Shown here: piece after piece, positions 27,107 through 34,868 of the stretch
How positions within the stretch are numbered: position 1 is the stretch's first letter
Layout of the letters: every line of letters begins with the position of its first letter
Assembly (NCBI GenBank): GCA_016184365.1
Contig: JACPCW010000093.1
Span: 1 to 46,776, forward strand
Source of the DNA: Candidatus Rokuibacteriota bacterium
GTDB lineage: Bacteria > Methylomirabilota > Methylomirabilia > Rokubacteriales > CSP1-6
Length of the DNA: 46,776 nucleotides
Direction of reading: 5' to 3'
Made by a program: the position numbers and the translations under genes
The notes under the pieces: model-generated
What the model was told of the DNA's origin: nothing
What the model saw: the letters and a program-made list of their open reading frames with translations, nothing else
Database searches by the model: none

Positions 27107-28020
27107 GTGAGCGCATTCGCATCGGCGTGGCCTTCCACTCGCCGTTCTACGCGCCGCTGTTCGTGGCGCACCGGCTCGGGAGCTTCCGCGAGGAGGGGCT
27201 CGACGCGACGATCGCGGTGCCGCCGCCGGGCGGGACGGTCGACCTGCTGCAGGGCGGCCAGGCCGATCTCGTTCTCTCGGGCGTCATGCGCACGTTCATT
27301 CTCGCCGACCGCGGCGCCGCGAAGCACATCGCGATCGCGGAGGTGAACAGCCGCGACGGGTTCTTCATCGTCTCGCGGCGGCCCGCGCCGAACTTCACGT
27401 GGCGGGATCTCGAGGGCCAGCGTCTGGCGCTGTTCGGCCTGGCGCCCACGCCGTGGATGTGTCTGCAGACCGCGATGCGGGAGCAGGGCGCGGATCCGGC
27501 GAAGATCCAGGTGCTCGAAAAGCTCGACGTGGCGCAGGGCATCGACGCGCTGCGGTCGGGCCGAGCGGACTATCTCCAGACCGGCCAGCCGACGGCCGAC
27601 GAGCTGATCGCCGACGGCGTCGCGCACCTCGCGTCGCCGCAGGCGCCGATCGTCGGCCACGTGCCGTACAGCTCGTTCATCGTCACGGACGAGGTGCGGC
27701 GCGCGCGGCGGGACATGTGCCTGGCCGCCGTCCGCGCGCTCACGCGCGCGCTCAGGTGGATCAAGGCGCAGGACGGCAGCGCCGTCGCCGATCTCATCGC
27801 GCCGACGTTTCCCGAAACGCGGCCCGACGTGCTGCGGCGCGCGGTGACGCAGCTGAAGGCGCAGGGCATCTGGGCGGACGGGCCGCGCCAGGAGCGCGAG
27901 CCGTTCGACCGTCTCGGCCGCATCCTCGTCGCCGGCGGCCTGATTCGCACCGCCGCGACCTACGACACTCTCAACGACGACAGCTTCGCCGAGGCTGCCG
28001 CGAAGGCCTTTCCGGCGTGA
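27103..28020 (+). CDS. NMT1/THI5-like substrate-binding-fold protein without a signal peptide
   Basis: A 305-residue protein with the fold of NitT/TauT binding proteins: GVAFHSPFYAPLFVAHRLGSF, LDATIAVPPPGGTVDLLQGG, then QADLVLSGVMR and VLEKLDVAQGIDALRSGRAD. It begins directly with MSERIRIGVAF, the first beta strand, so no export signal is present. The upstream frame is the repeat-derived mini-ORF and offers none either. It is therefore probably cytoplasmic, as are THI5-type pyrimidine-synthase proteins, or it could sense or bind the pathway substrate inside the cell. It differs from the periplasmic binding protein at 24544. It overlaps the next gene by GTGA. The catalytic His/Cys set of THI5 is not evident to me. 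Confidence 0.75.
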   Translation: MSERIRIGVAFHSPFYAPLFVAHRLGSFREEGLDATIAVPPPGGTVDLLQGGQADLVLSGVMRTFILADRGAAKHIAIAEVNSRDGFFIVSRRPAPNFTWRDLEGQRLALFGLAPTPWMCLQTAMREQGADPAKIQVLEKLDVAQGIDALRSGRADYLQTGQPTADELIADGVAHLASPQAPIVGHVPYSSFIVTDEVRRARRDMCLAAVRALTRALRWIKAQDGSAVADLIAPTFPETRPDVLRRAVTQLKAQGIWADGPRQEREPFDRLGRILVAGGLIRTAATYDTLNDDSFAEAAAKAFPA

Positions 28021-29381
28021 CGTCGACGGACTACCTCGACCGTCTCGCGCGCCTCGTCGCCGGCACGCGCTGTGCGGACCTCCGCGAGTCCACCGTCGCG
28101 GCCGCCAAGGCCGTGACGCTCGATACGCTCGGCGCGATCCTCGCCGGGAGCCGGCTGCCGCAGAACGCGAAGCTCGCGGCGCTCGCGGCGGCCCGCTCCG
28201 GGACGAAGAGCGCGGCGCTGATCGGCCACGCCGAACGGGCGGAGCCGATGTTCGCGGCGCTCGCGAACACGACGGCCGGCGTGTCGCTCGAGATGGACGA
28301 AGGCAACCGCTGGGGGGGCGGACATCCGGCGATTCACGTGCTGCCGGCGGCCCTCGCCGTGGCCGAGGAGCTCGCCGCCGCCGGGCCTCAGTTTCTCGAA
28401 GCGCTCGTCGCGGGCTACGAGGTGGTTACGCGGATCGGCGGCGCGACGCGCCTGCGACCGAACGTGCACGCCCACGGGACGTGGGGGACGCTCGGCGCGG
28501 CCGCGGCCGTCGCGCGGCTCGAGCGGCTCGACGCCGCGGCCGTCCGCGCGGCCGTCAATCTCGCCGGCTCGATGAGCCCCGCGAACACCTGGACGCCGTG
28601 CTTCGAAGGCGCGACGATCCGCGACGTGTACGCCGGCCGCGCCGGGCTCCAGGGGATCCTCGCGGTGCATCTGCTCGGGTGCGGCTTCACCGCCGTGCGC
28701 GACGCGCCCGGTGACGTCTACGGCACGATCCTCGCCGACGAGTTCGATCCGTCAGCGGCGGTGGAAGGCCTGCCGCTGGACGGGTTGCCCGACACGTTCC
28801 GGATCGAGCGGAACTACTTCAAGTTCCACGCCTGCTGCCTCTACAACCATCCGGCGCTCGACGCCGTCGGCGCGCTCGTCCGCGAGCACCGCCTGACGCC
28901 CGATGCCGTCGCGCGCGTGGCCGTGACGTCGATCCCGTTCGTCGAGCGCATGGCCGATCCCGAACCGCCGGCGATGCTGGCCGCGAAGTTCTCCGTGCCG
29001 TACGCCGTCGCGGCGGCGATCGTCCTCGGGCGCACCGACGTGACCGCGTTCGTCGACGACGCGCGCACGGACGCGCGCGTGCGCGATCTCGCGCGGCGGG
29101 TCGACGTGCGCGGCGACGCGTCCATGGCGCTGCGCGCGTCCGACCGGCCGACCGCGCGGGTGGCCGTCACGCTGCGTGACGGACGAACGCTCGAGCGCGA
29201 GACGCGGGTGATCCACGGCGATGCGGCCAACCCGCCGGCGCGCGAGGAGCTGATCGAGAAGTTCGCGTGTCTCGCGACCGACGTGATCGGCAAGGAGCGC
29301 GTCGCCGACGTCGTCGCGCTGGTCGATCGCCTCGACCGCGTGGCCGACGTCCGCGAGCTCACCGCGCTGGTGGCCGGCTGA
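28017..29381 (+). CDS. MmgE/PrpD-family protein
   Basis: A 454-residue member of the MmgE/PrpD family, which includes 2-methylcitrate dehydratase, cis-aconitate decarboxylase and epimerase-like enzymes. Family features: DTLGAILAGSRLPQN, EMDEGNRWGGGHPAIHVLPA, VAGYEVVTRIG, HAHGTWGTLGAAAAVARL and the middle KFHACCLYNHPALDAV. GTG 28017 overlaps the previous stop. Many such proteins near hydantoinase or amidohydrolase genes are unassigned. Its presence here suggests that a hydroxy-acid dehydration or isomerisation step follows hydrolysis. No methylcitrate-cycle genes are nearby, so true PrpD function is unlikely. Confidence 0.85.
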   Translation: MTSTDYLDRLARLVAGTRCADLRESTVAAAKAVTLDTLGAILAGSRLPQNAKLAALAAARSGTKSAALIGHAERAEPMFAALANTTAGVSLEMDEGNRWGGGHPAIHVLPAALAVAEELAAAGPQFLEALVAGYEVVTRIGGATRLRPNVHAHGTWGTLGAAAAVARLERLDAAAVRAAVNLAGSMSPANTWTPCFEGATIRDVYAGRAGLQGILAVHLLGCGFTAVRDAPGDVYGTILADEFDPSAAVEGLPLDGLPDTFRIERNYFKFHACCLYNHPALDAVGALVREHRLTPDAVARVAVTSIPFVERMADPEPPAMLAAKFSVPYAVAAAIVLGRTDVTAFVDDARTDARVRDLARRVDVRGDASMALRASDRPTARVAVTLRDGRTLERETRVIHGDAANPPAREELIEKFACLATDVIGKERVADVVALVDRLDRVADVRELTALVAG

Positions 29382-30964
29382 TGGTGTCGCCGATCGTCAT
29401 CCGCGGCGGGCGAGTGATCGACGTCACCCGGCGGACCGTCGAGCCGCGTGACATCCTCGTGAACGGCGACACCATTACGGAGATCGGCCAGCCCGGTCTC
29501 GCCGCGCCGGCCGACGCCCGCGTCGTCGACGCCAGCGGCCGCCTCATCAGCCCGGGGCTCATCAATGCGCACACGCACGGTCACGGCGCGCTCGCGCGCG
29601 GGTCGGGCGACCGGTGGACGCTCGAGCTGCTGCTGAACGCCGCGGGGTGGCTCGGCGGCAACCGGACGATGGACGACCGGTATCTCTCGACGCAGATCGC
29701 GGCCGTCGAGATGGTGTCGAAGGGCTGCACCGCCTGCTACGACCTCTTCTTCGAGTTCCCGTCGCCGAGCGTCGAAGGCATCGAGGCGGCCGCGCGCGCG
29801 TATGCGGACGTCGGCATGCGCGCCGTCATCGCGCCGATGATGGCGGATCGCACGTTCTGGCAGGCGATCCCCGGCCTGATGGACGCCTTGCCGGCCGGCC
29901 CGCGCGGCGAGATCGAGCGCATCCGGCTCGCGCCGTGGGAGACGAGCCTGGCGACCGCCCGTCGTGCGATCGAGACCGGCAAGGTCGATCGTGACCTGAT
30001 CCGCTTCGCACTGGGACCGACCATCCCGCTCCACTGCAGCGACGAGTTCATCGTCGGCTGCCGCGACGCCGCGCGCGATCTCGGCGTCGGCGTCCACATG
30101 CACGTCGCCGAATCCAAGGTGCAGGCGGTGAGCGGGCTGGCGAAGTACGGCAAGACGCTGGTCGCCCACCTCGATGCGCTCGGCCTGCTCGGTCCGAGCT
30201 TCACCGCGGCGCATTGCGTCTGGCTCGACGACGGCGACATCGCCCGGTTCGCCGACCGCGGCGTCTCCGTCGCGCACAACCCGGGGAGCAACATGCGCCT
30301 CGGCGCCGGCGTGGCGCGCGTGCGCCGGATGCTCGATCACCGCGTGAACGTCGGCATCGGGACGGACGGCGCGAACTGCTCGGACAACCAGAACGTCTTC
30401 GAGGCGATGCGCCTGGCGTCGCTCGTGTCGCGCATCCAGGGCCACGATCCCGAGCGGTGGCTGGCGACGGAGGACGTGTTCGCCGCGGTCACGGTCGGCG
30501 GCGCGCGCGCGCTCGGATTCGGCGACAGCCTCGGACGTCTGGTACCGGGCGCGAAGGCCGACCTGGTCCTCCTCGATCTCGGCCACATGAACTGGGTGCC
30601 GCTGCACGATCCGATCAACCAGATGGTGCACGCCGAGGACGGCACGGCCGTGGAGAGTGTGATGATCGGCGGGCGGCTCGTCGTGGACCGCCGTCGCGTC
30701 GTCGGTGTCGACACCGCGCAGCTGGCGGCCCGTGCGCAGGCGGCCGTCGAGCGGTTGCGCGCGGCGAATGCGCCGCTGCGTCAGCTCGCGGACCAGCTGA
30801 TCCCGGCGGTCGGCAAGTTCTGCGGCGGATTGACCGCCACGCCGTACCGCGTGGAACGCCACATTCATGAGATGGGGGGCCCCGACATGGCCCCCCATAC
30901 CCCCCAAACACTCGGACCGTCCCGGGGAACCCGTGGCGGTCCTCGATCCACGGACGGCGAATGA
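29381..30964 (+). CDS. ATZ/TRZ-type amidohydrolase (chlorohydrolase/deaminase family) with repeat-derived C-terminus
   Basis: A 527-residue metal-dependent hydrolase of the AtzA/TrzN/guanine deaminase/MTA-SAH deaminase branch. Mononuclear-metal ligands are H64 and H66 in NAHTHGHG, the later His in VHMHVAESK, the His of TAAHCVWLDD, and the Asp in GTDGANCSDN. Likely a deaminase or dechlorinase of a ring or side-chain amine; the substrate is unknown. ATG 29381 overlaps the previous TGA by one base. The last 31 or so residues (from EMGGPDMAPHTPQ) are encoded by the dispersed hairpin repeat at 30872-30898 and following GC-rich DNA, not by family sequence. The natural end was probably near RVERHIH. 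The stop overlaps the next ATG (ATGA). Confidence 0.88.
   Translation: MVSPIVIRGGRVIDVTRRTVEPRDILVNGDTITEIGQPGLAAPADARVVDASGRLISPGLINAHTHGHGALARGSGDRWTLELLLNAAGWLGGNRTMDDRYLSTQIAAVEMVSKGCTACYDLFFEFPSPSVEGIEAAARAYADVGMRAVIAPMMADRTFWQAIPGLMDALPAGPRGEIERIRLAPWETSLATARRAIETGKVDRDLIRFALGPTIPLHCSDEFIVGCRDAARDLGVGVHMHVAESKVQAVSGLAKYGKTLVAHLDALGLLGPSFTAAHCVWLDDGDIARFADRGVSVAHNPGSNMRLGAGVARVRRMLDHRVNVGIGTDGANCSDNQNVFEAMRLASLVSRIQGHDPERWLATEDVFAAVTVGGARALGFGDSLGRLVPGAKADLVLLDLGHMNWVPLHDPINQMVHAEDGTAVESVMIGGRLVVDRRRVVGVDTAQLAARAQAAVERLRAANAPLRQLADQLIPAVGKFCGGLTATPYRVERHIHEMGGPDMAPHTPQTLGPSRGTRGGPRSTDGE
30872..30898. repeat. Dispersed GC-hairpin repeat, reverse orientation, inside a coding region
   Basis: ATGGGGGGCC (30872-30881) pairs perfectly with GGCCCCCCAT (30889-30898) around CCGACAT, the complement of the loop seen at 27079-27085. 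Similarity to the other copies continues rightwards (ACCCCCCAAACACTCGGA resembles the complement of 19383-19391 and flank). A second small stem, CCGTGG (30931-30936)/CCACGG (30948-30953), follows. It is read as the tail of the preceding amidohydrolase. Confidence 0.8.
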
Positions 30965-32541
30965 TGCTGGATTTGCTGATTCGCGGCGGCCTGGTCATCG
31001 ACGGCACCGGCAATCCTGGGTTCTATGCCGCGGTCGGCGTGGAAAACGAGCGCATCGTCGTTCTCCGCGGCGACGTGACTCGGATGCAGGCGGCGCGCGT
31101 CATCGACGCCACCGACCACGTCGTCTGTCCGGGCTTCATCGACATGCACGCCCACTCCGGCCTCGTGATCCTGGCCGAGCCGCGTCACGAGCCGAAGGTG
31201 CACCAGGGCGTGACGACGGAGCTGATCGGCGTCGACGGCTGCTCGTACGCGCCGTTTCACACGCACGACGATTTCCTGAAGTTCGTGCAGATCAACTCCG
31301 GGCTCGACGGCAATCCGACGCTGCCCGGGCAATGGTCGACGGTCGAGCAGTACCTCGACATGTTCACGAATCGCGTGGCCGTCAACGTCGTCTACATCAT
31401 CGGCAACTCGCCGCTGCGCATCGCGGCGATGGGGTGGGACGACAGGCCGGCGACGCCGCGCGACGTCGAGAACATGAAGGCGCTGCTGCGGACCGGCATG
31501 GAAGAGGGCGCGTTCGGCATGTCGACGGGGCTCGACTACCCGCCCGGCAGCTACGCCGACACCGCCGAGCTGACCGCGCTGTCGGAAACCTCCGCGCGCC
31601 TCGGCGGCATCTACCACACGCACGTCCGCTACAGCCTCGGCGACAAGTTTCTCGATCCGTTCCGCGAAGCGCTCGACATCGGCCGCGGCAGCGCGGTGCC
31701 GGTGCACATCACGCACTTCTATCACCGCACGACGAGCCCCGCCGGGTCGTCGCGCATGCTCGATCTCGTCGAGGGCGCGCGCGCGGAAGGCCTCGACGTC
31801 ACCTTCGACAGCTACCCGTACAACCTGTCGAGCACGCGGCTGACGATCCTGCTGCCGCAGTGGACGCACGACGGCGGCTACGAGCGCCTCAAGACGGTGC
31901 TGAGCGATCCGAAGATGCGCGACCGGCTCCGCAAGGACATGGGGCCGCGCGCGAGCTCGTGGCAGGACATGTGGCTCACGAACTTCAAGAAGCGCGAGAA
32001 CCATCGATTCGAGGGCCGCTCGATCGCCCAGGTCGCCGACATGCTGGACCGCGATCCGATCGACGTCGTGTGCGACCTGCTGGCGGCCGAGGACCTGGAA
32101 GTGTCGTACGTGTCGGCCGGCGGCAATCTCGCCACGCTGCCGAAGTTCGTGAGCCATCCGCTGTCGATGGTGGGCAGCGACGCGCTGCTGATCGGCGATT
32201 ATCCGAGCCCGCGCACGTACGGCACGTTCCCGATCATCCTGGCCGAATACGTCCGCGAGGAGCGGTTCATGGCGCTCCCGGACGCGATCCGCAAGATGAC
32301 GTCGTTCCCGGCGCAGCGGCTCGGCATCCCGGATCGCGGCTTGCTGCGCGACGGCTTCAAGGCCGACATCGTCGTGTTCAATCCGAGGACGGTGAAGGCG
32401 CCGGCGACGCGCACGCAGCCGAAGCAGTTCCCGATCGGCATCGACTACGTCGTCGTGAACGGCCAGGTCGTCATCGACGACGCGAAGCACACGGGCGTCC
32501 TCGCGGGCCGCGCGCTGCGCCGCGGGAGACCGTCCACGTAA
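30961..32541 (+). CDS. N-acyl-D-amino-acid deacylase-like amidohydrolase, first of two
   Basis: A 526-residue member of the D-aminoacylase family of the amidohydrolase superfamily, which hydrolyses N-acyl-D-amino acids. Metal-site residues: H63 and H65 in GFIDMHAHSG, C94 in VDGCSYAP, His in IYHTHVRYSLG and His in VHITHFYH. The catalytic Asp is in GSDALLIG. C-terminal GLLRDGFKADIVVFNP and the TVKAPATRTQPKQFPIGI segment are typical. It diverges from the classic enzyme around the third His (YHTHVRYS instead of SHIRNE), so the substrate may be unusual. ATG 30961 or 30964 (Met-Met) overlaps the preceding stop, and its stop overlaps the next ATG by one base. Confidence 0.88.
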   Translation: MMLDLLIRGGLVIDGTGNPGFYAAVGVENERIVVLRGDVTRMQAARVIDATDHVVCPGFIDMHAHSGLVILAEPRHEPKVHQGVTTELIGVDGCSYAPFHTHDDFLKFVQINSGLDGNPTLPGQWSTVEQYLDMFTNRVAVNVVYIIGNSPLRIAAMGWDDRPATPRDVENMKALLRTGMEEGAFGMSTGLDYPPGSYADTAELTALSETSARLGGIYHTHVRYSLGDKFLDPFREALDIGRGSAVPVHITHFYHRTTSPAGSSRMLDLVEGARAEGLDVTFDSYPYNLSSTRLTILLPQWTHDGGYERLKTVLSDPKMRDRLRKDMGPRASSWQDMWLTNFKKRENHRFEGRSIAQVADMLDRDPIDVVCDLLAAEDLEVSYVSAGGNLATLPKFVSHPLSMVGSDALLIGDYPSPRTYGTFPIILAEYVREERFMALPDAIRKMTSFPAQRLGIPDRGLLRDGFKADIVVFNPRTVKAPATRTQPKQFPIGIDYVVVNGQVVIDDAKHTGVLAGRALRRGRPST

Positions 32542-34139
32542 TGCACGACCTGCTCATCCGGGGCGCCGATGTGCTCGACGGCACCGGTGCGCCGGCGCAA
32601 CGGGTCGACGTCGCCGTGGCGAACGGCACGATCGCCGCGATCGGTCAGAACCTCGGCGACTCGCGGCAGACGATCGCCGCCGCCGGCCTCACGCTCGCGC
32701 CGGGCTTCATCGACATCCACACGCACTCGGACTTCACGCTGCCGCTGAACCAGCGCGCGGAAGGCAAGATCCGCCAGGGCGTGACGACCGAGGTGCTCGG
32801 CAACTGCGGCTTCTCGGCGGCGCCGGCGCTCCCTGGCCGGTCGGCCGATCTGCGCAACTACCTGGCGGCGAGCGCGCCGTGGCTCACGTTCCGCGACGGC
32901 ACGTTCGCGGAGTACGTCGACGCCTTTCCGCCGACGTCCGTGAACACCGTCCTGCAGGTCGGCCACAACACGCTGCGCCTGATGACGGTCGGCATGGACA
33001 ACCGCGCCGCTCGCCCTGACGAGCTCGCCGCGATGCAGCGGTGGCTCGAAGAAGCGCTGGACGCCGGCGCCCTCGGGTTGTCATCCGGGTTGTTCACCGT
33101 GCCGGGGTCGTACGCGAACGCCGACGAGATCATCGCGCTCGGCCACGTGCTGCGCCGGTACGGCGCCGCCTACGCCTCGCACATCCGGAACGAGGCCGGC
33201 GGTGTGTTCGCCGCCGTCGACGAGGCCGCGCACGTCGGCGAGACGTGCGAGATCCACGTCCAGATCGCGCACCTGAAGATCTCGGGGACGGAGAACTGGG
33301 GCGGCGCGGCGAAGCTGCTCGAGCGCATCGAGGCCGCGCGCCGCCGCGGCGTCCGCGTGGACGCGGATCAGTACCCGTATACGAGCGCGACGAATCCGCT
33401 GCGGAACCTCCTGCCGGTGTGGCTGCAGGAGGGCGGCATGGCCGCGATGCTCGATCGGCTCCGCGATCGCGCCCTGCGCGCGCGCATCCGTGACGACATC
33501 GCCGCCCACGGCAACGCGAGCTTCGGGCGGCTGCCGTCGTGGGACGACGTGCGCATCGCCGTCTCGCCGGGACAGCCGCAGCACGCCGGGCGCACGATCG
33601 GCGATCTCGCGCGCGAGCGCGGCATCGATCCCGTCGACGCGGCCGGCGACTATCTGCTCGCCGATGAAGGCCACACGCGCGTGGTGCTGCGATCGATGGA
33701 CGAGCCCGATGTGCGTACGATCCTCGCCGCGCCGTTCGTCTTCATCGGCTCCGACGGCACCGCGCTCGCGCCGTACGGCGTGACGGGGCAGGGGAAGCCG
33801 CACCCGCGGTACTACGGCACGTTCGCGCGCGTGCTCGGTGAGTACGTGCGCGAGCAGCGCGTGCTCTCACTGCCGGAAGCCGTGCGCAAGATGACGGGTG
33901 GGCCGGCGGCGGCGCTGGGGCTGAAGGATCGCGGTCTCGTTCGTCAGGGGTATGCCGCGGATCTCACGTTGTTCGACCCGGCGCGGGTCGCGGACCGCGC
34001 GACGTACGACGATCCGCATCAGTACGCGGCGGGCATCCGGGCCGTGATCGTGAACGGCATCGTGGCCGTGGACCGCGGCGAGCACACCGGCGCCTTGTCG
34101 GGCCGCGTGCTGCGCCGCGACGCGCGCGGCGTCGCGTAG
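32541..34139 (+). CDS. N-acyl-D-amino-acid deacylase (D-aminoacylase), second of two
   Basis: A 532-residue D-aminoacylase with the canonical motifs: GFIDIHTHSDF (H60, H62), GNCGFSAAP (C89), YASHIRNEAGG, VQIAHLKISG and the catalytic Asp in GSDGTALAP. It should release a D-amino acid from its N-acyl form. It is closer to characterised D-aminoacylases than the preceding gene, with which it shares order and family but only moderate similarity. It is the final gene of the 12 kb unit. The toxin-antitoxin genes converge on it, with 25 bases between them and no strong terminator. Confidence 0.92.
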   Translation: MHDLLIRGADVLDGTGAPAQRVDVAVANGTIAAIGQNLGDSRQTIAAAGLTLAPGFIDIHTHSDFTLPLNQRAEGKIRQGVTTEVLGNCGFSAAPALPGRSADLRNYLAASAPWLTFRDGTFAEYVDAFPPTSVNTVLQVGHNTLRLMTVGMDNRAARPDELAAMQRWLEEALDAGALGLSSGLFTVPGSYANADEIIALGHVLRRYGAAYASHIRNEAGGVFAAVDEAAHVGETCEIHVQIAHLKISGTENWGGAAKLLERIEAARRRGVRVDADQYPYTSATNPLRNLLPVWLQEGGMAAMLDRLRDRALRARIRDDIAAHGNASFGRLPSWDDVRIAVSPGQPQHAGRTIGDLARERGIDPVDAAGDYLLADEGHTRVVLRSMDEPDVRTILAAPFVFIGSDGTALAPYGVTGQGKPHPRYYGTFARVLGEYVREQRVLSLPEAVRKMTGGPAAALGLKDRGLVRQGYAADLTLFDPARVADRATYDDPHQYAAGIRAVIVNGIVAVDRGEHTGALSGRVLRRDARGVA

Positions 34140-34164
34140 CGGTGTTCCGGGTGGTAGACCGGAG

Positions 34165-34578
34165 TCAGCGCGCGAAGGCGGGGACGCCGGCCGCGACCGC
34201 GGCGGCGCGCAGCGCGCGATCGCGCGTGGCGAGCGGCAACCGCTGCTCGACCGCGATCTGCAGGTACGCGGCGTCGTAGGCGCTCAACCCATGACGGCGA
34301 CCCAGCGTCAGCAGCGCGTCGATGTCGTGCATGGCCGGCGAGTCGGCGATCACGATGGGCAACGCCGTGAGCAATCGCAGGAAGCGGGCGCTGTCCGGGC
34401 GCTCGATGCGCCGGCGGCGCTCGGCGACGAGCAGGACGTTCGACACCTCGAGCGCCCACAAGGCCGGAACGACAGCCTCACCGTCGTCGAGCGCGTGCAA
34501 TGCCGCATCGGTGTAGCGGTCGGCTTCGCTCTCGAAGCACCATCCCATCGTCACCGAGCAGTCGACGACGAGCCGCAT
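34165..34578 (-). CDS. vapC: PIN-domain ribonuclease toxin (VapC type)
   Basis: A 137-residue PIN-domain protein, the expected VapC size. Acidic active-site residues are D6 in LVVDCSVTMGW, E44 in WALEVSN, D102 in SAYDAAYLQIA and D120 in LATRDRAL. VapC proteins cut tRNA or rRNA when released from antitoxin. The ATG at 34578 overlaps the antitoxin stop (TGATG on the minus strand), the usual coupled order of antitoxin then toxin. It converges on the D-aminoacylase gene and interrupts two amidohydrolase regions, so it may have been inserted there. The target RNA is unknown. Confidence 0.9.
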   Translation of the reverse strand: MRLVVDCSVTMGWCFESEADRYTDAALHALDDGEAVVPALWALEVSNVLLVAERRRRIERPDSARFLRLLTALPIVIADSPAMHDIDALLTLGRRHGLSAYDAAYLQIAVEQRLPLATRDRALRAAAVAAGVPAFAR

Positions 34579-34817
34579 CACCGTCGGCCCTGGCGAATCA
34601 GGGTCCTGAGCGAGGCGCGGCCGAGGCTTCGTCCTCGGCGGAATTCCTCGATCTCGGCAATGACGTGGCTCGCCGATCGCGGACGGCGATCCGCAGTCGG
34701 GACGAGTTCGGCGACGGGCACACCGTGGCGTGTGATCGTGATGCGCTCGCCTCGACCGACGCGGGCGAGCAACCGGGGCAGCTGGGTCTTCGCTTCGTAC
34801 ACACCGACACGCTTCAT
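34578..34817 (-). CDS. Phd/YefM-family antitoxin
   Basis: A 79-residue antitoxin beginning MKRVGVYEAKTQLPRLL, the standard Phd/YefM N-terminal DNA-binding/dimerisation unit, with GERITITRHGVPVAELVP. The C-terminal third (EEFRRGRSLGRASLRTLIRQ) is the toxin-neutralising region. It should repress its own operon by binding the short divergent gap to the right. It pairs with the PIN toxin whose start overlaps its stop. Confidence 0.9.
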   Translation of the reverse strand: MKRVGVYEAKTQLPRLLARVGRGERITITRHGVPVAELVPTADRRPRSASHVIAEIEEFRRGRSLGRASLRTLIRQGRR

Positions 34818-34868
34818 GGCGCACCCCGATTCGGACCAGAGTCAGACCAGATTATACGGGAGAACACC
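34818..34868. promoter_or_regulatory. Short divergent promoter region shared by the toxin-antitoxin pair and a dihydropyrimidinase-like gene
   Basis: Only 51 bases separate two divergent starts. It holds a direct repeat GACCAGA (34834-34840 and 34845-34851, 11-base period, about one helical turn) and TTATAC (34853-34858), which could be a rightward -10. GGGAG precedes the rightward gene. An antitoxin operator here would overlap the rightward promoter. Confidence 0.45.

Noticed and set aside
28017..29381. True 2-methylcitrate dehydratase (PrpD)
   Set aside because: No methylcitrate synthase, isocitrate lyase-like or propionyl-CoA genes nearby; the operon context is amidohydrolases.
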